Positions 49,748 through 61,300 of a stretch of DNA of 64,000 nt are shown here, one piece after another. Each line of letters opens with the position of its first letter. Positions within the stretch are counted from its first letter, which is position 1. The notes beneath the pieces are model-generated. The model did no database searches. It was not told the origin of the DNA and saw only the letters and a list, made by a program, of their open reading frames with translations. The stretch is from Phallusia fumigata (taxonomy: Eukaryota; Chordata; Ascidiacea; Phlebobranchia; Ascidiidae), in NCBI GenBank assembly GCA_008931825.1, contig QXVZ01020464.1, positions 35,049-99,048 on the forward strand, in the 5' to 3' direction. Made by a program: the position numbers and the translations under genes.

Positions 49748-52700
49748 TTATGTCTGTTCCACAGAAAGTTTAGAGTCGGTGAGTGATAAATACTTTAATT
49801 GCGATAGTTCTTCTGGAACCCATGGACATTTTGGCACAGGAATTCCACGATTATTGCTGTGGATAGCTTTGTAAAACTCGGACCATGTAGATTTATCCTG
49901 TTTTTTAACATCCCGAACAAGTAGTTCTTGATTCAGGTACTCCTTATATTCATCATTTGGAACCATTTTTTCATTTTCTTTCATAGGCGAAGCAAGCACC
50001 ACAGGGTAGTTGTGGCGCCGGGGGTCAAACTCCACAATGTGGTATCCCTCTCGGTCAGCTTTTTGTTGATATGTCTCTTGTTCGAGCATACCTTTCATGA
50101 AGCATTTCATCAAGTTTAACATTGTAGTTGAGCCAAAAGTTTTGATATACATGTCTTTAAACCCTGAAAGATCACAAAACATGTTAAAATGTTGGCAGAA
50201 CAGTGACTCCATTTCTGTATAAAAGAATGTTATCAACAGCACCAACTAATTGCACACCAAACAAACATTGGTAATGAGGGTTGTATGCCATTAAGTGGAG
50301 TCAGTAATTTACTAATTCACTGCCATTAAAAACTTCGTGGGTTGGGCTTGAGCATCAGAAGAAAATATACCAAAATCATGTTTCTTAGTGACAACACAAT
50401 AAAAACATATCAATCGGCAATGGACACAAAGAAATGGCCTATTCACATTTTCACAATCTGTTAAAATTTAATGGGGGGAGGGACAACAACCATAGTGATC
50501 CAATGCACATTCTCTTAACATATCGTGCTGTGTCAATTTGGATAACTTAACCCTATTTGCAGGGATTAGGGGTTTTAACAAACACACTTGTCTGAATCGA
50601 TTTAACAGTCAGAAAACAGACTCTGAAAGCAGTGTTGGGGAGACTCGAGTCACTGACTTGACTCGAGTCGCCTTTTTCAAAGACTTAACTCGGACTCGTC
50701 ACACCAGGGACTTGACATAACCTGCGATGCTTAATTTTTTTATGCTTATTTCTGCGTGATTTTTCAATCTGGACTGTTTTGTAATGATCAAAATTAGGTT
50801 GCATTGTTTTAGATGATTTTACGTTGCAAATAAAAAGTAACACGTCTGTGACTGATTTTTGTGTTAATTTGTTGAAAAACAAATCCCCTGATAACCACTA
50901 ACCTACAAAGCTGTTTAGCACTAAACACTACGCGATTTGTCCGCTCCAAAATCAAATGCGTTTCAACTAAGTACCTATTGGTAGCTGTTTAATGATTAGA
51001 CGCATATGAAATGTATGTGTAGTACAAGATCACGTATCCAGCCTGCTGACCTTTACCACAGGGGAGCCACATTATCTCTAGGTCGCCGTGCCCTGTTGGA
51101 ACAACAACTACACCATAAGATCAGAGGGCCGGCAGACCTCAATCAAAGACTCAAATCGAGGCGCCCCTTTGTACCGGCTGCACTCACATTGCTGCAGGAC
51201 AGTGATGGCCTAGGTGCAGCCGAGTGGATGACCACCAAATGGAAAGAGGAGTGGGGAAGCAAGATTACCCCCACTCCACCACTATTGCCCCAACCCCACC
51301 AACAGACCACTAGGATTTGGTCCCAGACGGGCCTGGACTCGCCTGAACAGGCCAAGAACTGGGGTTGGGTGCTTTCGGTCATCCATGTACAAATGGGGCC
51401 TGGCTCCCTCTGTCCCTTGACCTCGAAAAAATGCGGTGCAACCAAAAACTGGACATCCACTTTTTCACCCCTGCACTGAGACTTGACCAAGACCCGAAAT
51501 ACAAGCGACTTGACTTGACTGAGACCTGAACCACCCTTGACTTGACTTGGGACTCAGACCCCTAGAAACTTGACTTGACTTGAGACTCGAACCCCTAGAA
51601 ACTTGACTTGACTTGAGACTCGAACCCCTAGAAACTTGACTTGACTTGAGACTCGAACCNACTCGTTACCCAACACTGAAACAAAGTTGCTCTGGTGGAC
51701 TGTCTTTTACATCCTAATTTAGTAAACATATTCAGGATACCACTGACCAATTATAGCTCAATTTTCTCCAGCCAATTGCTCACCTGGCAGCCCTGAATAA
51801 ACACCCATTTATGTGTAATTGCAATCTTATATCACCTCATTCATGCCCTGTCATTTTGTGTTTGGGGCACAACAGCTGTAGAGGTAACTACTAGGCTGAA
51901 TATGTGAAATGGTAATGACATTGTGTGCCGCACTGATGATGTCAATGCTTATTGTTTCTGCATTTAGTCAGCTAATCAATACAATCCATAAAAGGCTGGT
52001 TTACATGCACTCTGTGGGTCGTTGCTGCAGTTGCACTAAACTTAACAACAAAAAACAAAAACGGTTGCTTAACCCTGCCCCCAAATGGCATATGAATATG
52101 AACTCATAAATTACTTGGGTGTCAGAAAAATGCAGTATGAACTATAAACAAAAGATTAAATATATGGGGTCAAAGACATGGAAAATGGGTAACTCCAACC
52201 AAATGTTACTACTAGTTTTAAATTTTTTGAACTGTATTGACTATCAAAATATGCAGCTTCTTGGTGACTTACCTTATTAAACATTGGTGTTTATATACTT
52301 ACATTTTGGGAGCCTGCGGTTTAACTAATGGGTTAAATGTGGTCAAACGTTACAGTGAACAACTTCAGACACTCATCTGTCATGTGTGAAGTTAAAGAAA
52401 TCCAAACGACTTTTCTTGACCAAACAGGAGTAACAATTCGGCATTAAACAGAAAAAAGAATTGGAAGGGCCCTTCAATTACCAGATATTAATGGTAGCAT
52501 ATAACAATGCTCTATTAAATTCTCATTACTAACCAGATTAAGTTAGTTTTATTTGGTAAAAAAACATACATAACACAAAAATAAGATAATCATTTGAGTA
52601 ATAGGCATGAAATTATTTTTAGCAGTTTATGTAATTGTAAAACTAAAATATTATTGCAAGTTTGTGCAATACGCTACAACATTTTACCTACATTTTCAAA

Positions 52701-53146
52701 CAGATTAGAGTTAAGATAAGGAGTTGCAGAATATGCACCAGGAGGCACATTCCAAATCACTGCAGTAATTGTTCCAGGTGATCCCGTCGCCTGATTGGAA
52801 GAAACTGAAAAGTTGACATCGATTCCTAAAATAAAAGCGCAGATAATTAAATATCTTCAAAGTCATTGTATTAAATTTCTTGTCAAAATTCCTTCTTGTC
52901 AAAAGGGCAAGCTTTGAAATTAAAGCAGAGCATTAACAGAACACTGCAAATAAGATAGTCAACAATGACCAAAATTTAACAATTAAAGAAAAACTTCCAT
53001 GAATCAAGTTTATGCAATTCAAAAGCATTGCATCCAAAACATTTTCCTAGCATATGAAAGCACTAAAAACAATACCTACCAACAGCAAAATGATACATCA
53101 GTATGATAATCATAAACAACTGACAGAGTCTGGATAACTCAACCAT
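49748..53146 (-). CDS. Unrecognised predicted secreted protein, 206 aa
   Basis: Three exons are proposed: 53146-53080, 52825-52688 and 50163-49748. Both introns are phase 1 with good sites (G|GTAGGT, TTTTAG|GA, G|GTAAAA, CTTTCAG|GG). Residues 1-23 (VELSRLCQLFMIIILMYHFAVG after Met) look like a signal peptide. The middle has VNFSVSS and VPPGAYSATPYLNSN. The last exon is charged and hydrophilic, with KCFMKGMLEQETYQQKADRE, FDPRRHNYPVVLASP and PKCPWVPEEL. I do not recognise a family. The third exon is the best supported: it has a long open frame, a clean acceptor, and a poly(A) signal 20 bases after its stop. The 2.5-kb second intron holds a transposon and could hide further exons, so the join is less certain than the exons. 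Confidence 0.6.
51036..51480 (+). pseudogene. Decayed LINE reverse-transcriptase C-terminal fragment
   Basis: A translated stretch (IQPADLYHRGATLSLGRRAL, RLKSRRPFVPAAL, AAEWMTTKWKEEW) matches the C-terminal part of CR1/Rex-like LINE ORF2 proteins. After a frame change near 51,330 it continues in another frame as RAWTRLNRPRTGVGCFRSSM and YKWGLAPS. It then meets a stop, so it is a dead fragment. Confidence 0.65.
51528..51660 (+). repeat. 33-bp tandem array ending at an unresolved base
   Basis: About four copies of a 33-bp unit containing CCCCTAGAAACTTGACTTG and GAGACTCGAAC. The last copy ends at an N (51,660), the only ambiguous base noticed in the window, which suggests the assembly collapsed a longer array. 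Confidence 0.8.
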
Positions 53147-53575
53147 TTTGGTGGAAGTTGATTCACTTAATAAAGTAAAGATGAAACAAAATATAATCAA
53201 TAACTAAACATTGGCTGTGATGGTGATAAGATTTTATATTAAGCATTGTTCTATAAAATTATGTAAAAAGTTGAAACATTATTGTTGTCCCATGCATCTA
53301 GTCAAAAGTATCTTGACTCTGTTCTAGACAAACTCTGTGTTTAACAAACCTACAAAAAGAAAATTTCGATTGACGTAGACATACAGACACACACCACAAC
53401 CAGTTATGACTGGTGAACAATTTCTTAAGTACAGATCGAAAAATGACATTCCAATCGTATTCCTTTTTTACGTAGCTCATCCAAAAAACATCTAGCAACC
53501 GGCCATCAGGAATACGTGTACTTGTTTCGTGCACATGCGCACACTAGTGGTTGTTGCGATTCCACCGAAGTTTCG

Positions 53576-53951
53576 TTGGTCAGTAGAGTTGCCAACCGTC
53601 CTTTATTTCAAAGGACAATCCTTTATTCGGCTCTATTTGTCATTGTCCTTTATTGAGATTTGAAATAACACTATTTGTCCTTCATTTTAAAATAGTTTTG
53701 ACTTGTGGGTAAATTTTTAAAATGCGACTCGAAGGACCAAAACCAATTTAGCATATTATACAACAGGGTAGTGATGATCGAGGCTCTTCACAAAATCGAG
53801 CCGTCAAAAACTTGTAACAGTAGTGCCAACATTTTATGTCATCATCAGATCGAAATATTGATTGAAAGTGTGTTTTCGAGACATGATAAAATACCAATCA
53901 AGTTTTTGTCCTTTATTGTAGCTTAACAGAGTTGGCAACCCTATTGGTCAG
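53576..53951. mobile_element. 360-bp hAT-like MITE with perfect 8-bp target duplication
   Basis: The element proper is 53584-53943. It begins TAGAGTTGCCAACCGTCC and ends AGAGTTGGCAACCCTA, giving inverted repeats identical at 12 of 13 positions. Both flanks carry TTGGTCAG (53576-53583 and 53944-53951). The word GTCCTTTATT recurs inside near both ends. Confidence 0.78.
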
Positions 53952-55337
53952 TACTCAAGTTCTTAGCTGAATAATCCAACAGCCAGGGGACTTTGCAACC
54001 TTATCTACTGTAGGGCCAAATATAATGGAATAGATAGACTGCGGGTCGCAATTTTACGTAACACAGGTTGATTTTGTTTTATTGAAACACGCAAGTGCAG
54101 AGATGCTCGCTTTATGATCCTGCGTCACGAATACCAAAATAAAAAATTCGCATCACTCTTTGCAGGTTGCATAATTTCTAATCGCGAGTCGCATTTAACA
54201 CCCGGCTGCAGGTTGTAGGGGCACCTAACCTAAGGCACAAAAATGTCGTGAAAACCCGTAAAAAGTCCTATATGGGCAACATTGTTGTTTGATGTCACTT
54301 TACTTGATTTTTGATTAGAGACATATGACAGGTAGTCACAGAAGTCACAACTTGTAGTGAATTTGTATCCAAAGTATAGCTCGTCAGGATACATACATAA
54401 CGTCTCAGGAATGTGGTTAGCCAATCAATTAAAGATCAATTTTTTAGACAAAATCAATGTTAAACTTTTGACATAAAACCATTTGGGGGCTACTTTAAAC
54501 CTATCAACAGTCAGCACATCTTGTTTTCACCCATGTGTTATTTAAGTTGACTGTTTGTTGGAACTTTAAGAGAGTATAAATGGCGTTTGCAGTCAAAGTA
54601 TAGCATTGGGTTAAGACCTGGCAAATAATATTTTTTCATACGGATGACCAATCAACTCTGAATGGTAATTTTTTCCGCTAGGGGACCTAATATACCACCA
54701 GGCAAGGTATACGACCGCTGTTGCACACTGATTAAAAACAGACGCTAAACTTGTGTGTCGTTTCAGAGAGAGCACCCGACTCTCCTCCAATAAAAGACAA
54801 ACTTACATACACAAACTTTAGACCGTGCGGCATTGTATTGCTCAATGCAGGCAATATATAGGCAATCAGAAACGGACACTTGATAAAATTTTAGCTGGTA
54901 ACTTATTGACAAAAAACCGAGACAGGTACAGGTTCGCTGGGGCACGGGTAAAATATGGCCCAGCAACCTGTAATTATTTTGTGTGCGAAAGTATCTAAGA
55001 ATGTTTTGTCTAGTAGCAAGTAGTAGTTACAAATCGTGTAAGGAAAGAAGTTTGTGTACGTAGGTTTTAGATGTTGTAGGGTTATATAATAATTCAACAA
55101 TGGTGTCGCAGTAATATGTACAAAGTGTTATTAAAGAACTAACAGTCTTAAATTCATCCTAGTTAATTTTGGTACTAGTGATATATTGCTGCACAGGAAA
55201 TTAGGTTTCCGTCATTCACATTATGTTTGCAATAGACATATTTTTTCAAATCTTGGTGAAAATCTTGTTTATAGATCCAGACACATGCTTTGTTATTTGC
55301 AGTGTAATTTTTTCAAGCTATCGACCATAACCAGGAA
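53952..55337. other. Divergent intergenic region before the receptor gene
   Basis: No exon is supported here. GAGTATAAATGGCG at about 54,573 looks like a TATA box, but it is 760 bases before the receptor ATG and has no visible link to it. Confidence 0.35.
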
Positions 55338-58300
55338 ATGGATTTTAAAATATTGCTTTTGTTTGTTGGTTTTGCCGCCAGTGACTGCGATAATGATTCG
55401 GGTGAGAATTTCAATTTTATAGTTTAGCCATGATCAAAGAGCAAGAGTGCATTCATTTATGTTGTGCAAACGTAATTAAAAAAACAACTGGGGTTACATT
55501 TGCCAAGGTCAAACCAACGTTTTTAAACCGATTTCATGTACCAAAAAAACAGAAGACATCAAGCGCAGTGTGGTGGTGATACTAACCACCACATAAATCG
55601 AATATTATCGGTTGATACCTGTTGCTGTATTGTACCGCATGGAAGCGTGCGAGGAAAAATGACAATTTTGGGTTGCAATTGAATGGCAACTGCAACGTCT
55701 GCAAGAGAATTTCTAACATCTTGAAAATGTTTAAGTAATAGTGTGCTGCGTAACAAAGCCAAGTAATATGGGCGTTTTCAAGGTAAATAGTGGATCCAAG
55801 CCAATTGTAAGGTCGCTTGATGGCGTTGTGTTTATTACTGCAGAGGTAACTTTTGCCTGATATCTTGTATACTCCTCAATCCTCAATGCTGCCTGATCTG
55901 ACTGGGTTATGTCCGGTAAATGATACTACGTTAGCCTGTTAGTTATTTATTGAACAAACGTTATAGTTAGGCCTGGTCTTAGATTCTGAGGTTGTTTTGG
56001 TACAACGCATATCGATACATATCGTTAAAGGTGATGATGACGTGGGAGTACGAGTGGTAGAGAGTAGATGTGTTAAGCATTGCACGTGTCAATTAAGGTC
56101 GAGAACCGATAACGGGACAGTGAAAAAGGCACTTGCATTTACGTGACAGTTTTCGCTGGTATGTTATTTTCACTGATGCGTAACGTCTATACTCGAGACT
56201 CCACACTTATGTCGCAAAACTGGTTGATCACCTGAAATTGCAGTCCTTTGCCAATGTTTACAAGAAGGGTTAAAATATGTTAAGGATCAAGCAATTAATT
56301 TACTACAATTTTAACTAAAAAATTACAATCAAGTTTAACTTGTATTTTTTGTGCAGTTGGACCGGCTATCAAATCATGTGACGGACTTGTGAATGGTGGA
56401 AATGTTTCAATAAACTTCAGTCCAAGTTTTGCTCTTTTTACTGCAACAATTAAAGTTACAGTCTGCTCTTGGACTATAAATGGCTTTGGACACAATATTT
56501 TTTCCAGTTTAGCTAGATGTTTGGATAACCAACAGCCAGATATTACTTGCCGCAACACATCTCTCCAAATAACGTCAAAACTTTACACCTCACCTATCCA
56601 AACTCCATTAAACCTATCTGCATACTGTCAACCTGCAATAAATTTACCTAAAAAATTCTTTACACTGTTTCCCAAATGTGAGTGTACTTTTTTCCAATAA
56701 GTTGTTTTTAGTTTTATTGGAACAGTAATCTTCCTATTTACCTTCAAAGGGGTAAATTTTAATGTACAGTTTTGTTTTATATCACATTTTAATATTACAC
56801 ACAATCAGTGGCGCAAATCCGTTAAAATTATTGGGGGGGAGGGGGGCTTTTTTCATGTAAGTAATTTTTGGGCAGAGGATGTCATATTAAAAGTTATGAC
56901 GTCACAATGCAGATTTATATGTCACAAAAAATGGGTTACATTTCGGCGTAGACAATCTTAAACCGCCATTGAAACTGTTTGCGATCGCCTAATTTTTGCA
57001 AAAGTATTTAAAAGGTGCTAAAATTGTTTTAATGCAATATTAAACCAGCTTTGAGGTCGCTAAACAGTTAGATTTTGGATTTCATCCTTAACATTTTTCC
57101 CCCAGGGATTTACGCCCATGAACATAGTACACAAAAGGTTATTGGAACAATAGCATAGCCAGCCCAATTTGTTTGTTTCTTTTGGGGGGAGGGCAAGCCA
57201 CTGAACTTAATGTAAAACTTAAGTAGGTCAACGTTAGTCTGATCTGGATTTAATCCGAGCTCAACCTTTTTGTGTCACGCTAAGCCAAATGCTTGCTGTA
57301 TCGTTTCTTTTTAGGGGAGTAAAAATGTGCATAACCAGTTCTGCGCACGTTTTTGCAGTGTTTTAAGCGTTGAATTTGCGATTAAAAGTAGTTTTTCAAC
57401 AAAAAGTGACTGTCATCAAAACAGCTCAAAAATAAATTCTGATCTACAATTTAAAAGTCAGGTTCTGTTTGTGATTTTAGCTTGTCCATCAAATGGGTTT
57501 TTACAAGTAATTGATGAAAATGGAAATGTCAGTTCTGGTCATTACAATTCAACAGGAATATTTCAATGTCACAACAATGGCACACCAGTGCATGAATCTG
57601 GCCTGAAGCGGTTGGAACCAACCTCATGCTTGGCCGATGCCACTTGGGATGGTGAAAAAGGTCTTCATTGCATAAATGGTTAGTTTTCAAAATTGTGCTT
57701 TTAGACCACTGATTAATTTTAATGTTCAATGGCCCCTATTGTAAAGCTGGTATTCTTTCAACTTTCTGACACAGGACCCAAATTGTTTTCAAACTTTTTG
57801 CCTGATGGTTGAGACCCTATCACAAACATGTAAACTATATTGCAGTGCCCATTGCGGATGAATTACATGCACAAATCACTACCATCCGTTTTCAATACCA
57901 ATAAAATTGCCAAAAAATTTATCAATTAAAGTATGAAATATGATTTGCAGTCTGACATTTGACAAAATTTAAGGCTCTGCTCAAAATTATAGGCTGATGT
58001 AAACAGATTTAATCAAAATGATAAAGTTGATACAAAGTTGGACAAAACAAAGGTTCAACATTGTTAAGTGCATATGAATGAATAACAGTACTTTTAATAG
58101 GGCATTAAACAACAAATTTTTCCCAACCAAAAAATACTCTTGATTTATTTAAGTTTTTTTGAATGGAACTTCTGAATTTACCCTGACTGGAGCAGATCAT
58201 AAACAGGCAACCTTTACTTGTTCAATAGGAGGATTTTCTGGTTGTTTCCCCGGCAGTAATCTTACACTGCAAATTGGTTTAAAGGTAAATGCATTCCATT

Positions 58301-61300
58301 TAACTTTAAATTCACTGTAGTGATTTATATGCGGTAGGGTTCTTAAACATTCAACATGCTGCTCACAGCAAGCTCATTAGCAAGTTTTTTATGTGGTTGC
58401 CGTAGGCATATTGCTTTGTAATTAGCCAAACAAAGATTGGAATTTGAAGCTTATGACTTAAGGAAAAACGGATTGACACAAAATAAACATTTCCTTGGTA
58501 CAGAACTTCAGCATGTCAAGCTTGTATAACTTGAACCACTTAAAAGTTAATTTCTTAAGTTTAAACAATTCAAGCACAGTTTAGGACCTTAGATATTGAA
58601 GTCTAAACAATTTCAAAGCATAGTTTAGGAATCCAGATATTGAATGAATTATTACAAAAGTTTTAGCAAAAACTGCACATACAGAAATTGTTTAGGCCAA
58701 AAAAACATGGACATTATACCAAGTCTTGTGTTGTAGAAAAATAGTATGACATGCAGCCCTACTGAACATGACATGGCATCTCTGGTAAGTGATGTATTTC
58801 ATTACAAATTTTTCTTGGTAAATCAATTGGTAAAGAGGTGTATTTTTATTTTTTGCATTTGGCTGTGTATTTAGCTTTATTAGTCTGCATTATAGCCTAC
58901 TGACATTGTCATTCTAACTTTTTAACTTTGCTTGGTCACAAGTTGTTAAACATTTTTAATAACAAAATGGAGATTTTTCCCTAAACCTGTGTTTTTATTG
59001 AAGAATGTTCAAAGAAACTTTTCTGTGGAACCAATAAACAATAATGATGTAGTCAAATGCATTTTATTTCTAAAAAATGGAAGTGTGTCTTCATCAACAA
59101 AAACAATTAATGTTTTTTGTAAGTGGACAAAAAAATGTTGTATTTCTGCATTTGCTGCCCACATTTGAGAATTTTTGTGCACACATGAACAAACATATCA
59201 GCTGTTAAGCCCCATAACTTACAAAAACATGTAATGCTTTTAAATGCCATGTGTTGTGAAACAAGTTTTTTAAATTGTTTCAGTCAATTACAAAATGCCT
59301 ATCCCTTTTAAAACTAGCCACTGGATACAAGTTTAGTTAAAAATGTTGGCCCCTGGGAACTAAACAGTTGTTCACCATCTAATGCCAAAAATACACAGAA
59401 CAAGCAATACCATTATGTGGTTTCATCTCTGTTATAACAATTGAGCATCATAACAACATTACAGTAGCTGGGAAAAGTTTAAAGTAGCAACTCTGTTTCT
59501 AGAATGTACCGTTTTTACTTCCTGATAATTATGGGTGCCCTTCCCTGAAGGGAACACATATTGTTTTCACTCTGTTTTTTTTTCTTTTTTCTCACATGCA
59601 TCTTGTCCATGCACTTTTGACATGAAATGTTTGATGGATTTGGATGAAACTTGTACAGCTGGTAGATATGGCAATGTCGGTGTGTTATCCGTTTTTGATT
59701 AACCCTATGGCCCCAAGAGTTACCCTGCTAGTCTCCTAAAATGGGTTAAATTATTAAACGATGTCCAAATTTGTTGAAATTCACACAGTTTGTAAGACAT
59801 GCAATTCTGGTTAATACATTTTATTTTTTGAACCATAACCCCAGCAGTTACCCCGCTAGCCCCCTTAAATGGGTTAAATTATTAAACAACGTTCGAATTT
59901 GATAAAATTTACACAGTTTGTAGAACATGCAATTGTGATGCATCGATTTTATTTTTTGAACCCATAACCCTAGCAGTTATCGTGCCAGCCCCCTTAAATG
60001 GGTTAAATTATTAAACAACGTTCGAATTTGATAAAATTTACACAGTTTGTATAACATGCCATTATGGTGCATCAAATTAATAATTTGACGCCAAAGCCCC
60101 AGTGGTTACCCCACTAGCCCCCTAAATTGGGTCAAGTTATTAAACAATGGTCAAATTGGATGAAATTTACAGAGTTTGTAGAACATACCTTTTTAGTGCA
60201 CTGATTGCTTTGTTTATACCTATAGCGTGGACATGTATCCAGAAAAACGCACAATGTAGAACTTTGCATGTGTGGGGACCCATGGGTTTCTGCCAGCAGA
60301 AACAATCACGTCATAAATTGCGCAGGTAACTATATGACCCAATGTAAAATAATGTGGGGAATATATCCTCTAATAGTGTATGTAGAATGTCTATCTATGG
60401 TAAGCCACCCTTCTAGTTGCTTATTGTCATTAATGCATAAAAAATTTGACAAAATGGCTATGCGATTACCCAGATTTGTCTGTTTGAACAAAGGAGGAAC
60501 AGATTAAGTGTAAAATATCCAACACCATGTTTGTGTAAATGTGATTTAGTCACAGAAATAGCACAATAAAATAACTAAATTTTGAAAAAAAGTTGCTCAT
60601 CCAGACCAAGAAACTGCCCTTTTATGAATTTTAGGGCAAGTACTAAAATTATTATGTCCTGAATACTCTAAATCTGTTAGCACATCTGGTGTATGGTATA
60701 TTTATTGTCATTTGTGTTGTAGATGGCCCTGTTAATGCATCAGTGGAGTTTCAAACTATTTCCTCACCATATTTACAAAGAACTGGAATGAATATTGTGG
60801 CAAGATCAGACCAAATCATAAATGTTTCCTGCCTCACTCAGGGGAACCCAAACCCAGCATGTTACTGGTTTAATAATGGTGTTAACATTAGTGCTAATAA
60901 CCAATACCAACAAAAAAACAGCAATTGCTTGGGGTCATTTAGTAGACTAGAAACTGGACATTTGTACTGTCTTAGTAAAAATGCAATAACAAGTGGAGTT
61001 AACAGTTCAAATATTCATCTGGCCATAATTCAAAAAGAAAGTGAGTTAGTGCACTGTGGTTGCAAAATACCATCAGTTACTTACATGATTTATCTGTTTA
61101 GGAAATTTAACACTGATCGGATTACCTGGTGAAAATATTACAAAGTACAAAAATGAAACTCTGACAGTCAATTGTTCTTTTCCAACACACACATCACTAA
61201 ACCCACATTATATCTGGATGAATGGTAGTAAAGCAAATATTAGAAATAAAAGCACAAACAACACCTTGATCATTCTAAACTTGAACCAGTGGGATATTGG

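Larger units (their letters stand above)
50630..51678. mobile_element. Transposon with CAGTGTTGGG termini containing a LINE relic and a 33-bp array
   Basis: The left end CAGTGTTGGGGAGACTCGAG and right end TACCCAACACTG form terminal inverted repeats. GACTCGAGTC-type words follow the left end, and a related tandem array precedes the right end. The flanking 8-mers (TCTGAAAG and AAACAAAG) match only partly, so the exact ends or a target duplication are not proven. It lies in intron 2 of the 206-aa gene. Confidence 0.55.

Noticed and set aside
51006-51479. 157-codon frame as a host gene
   Set aside because: LINE reverse-transcriptase remnant with a frame change and stop, inside a transposon.
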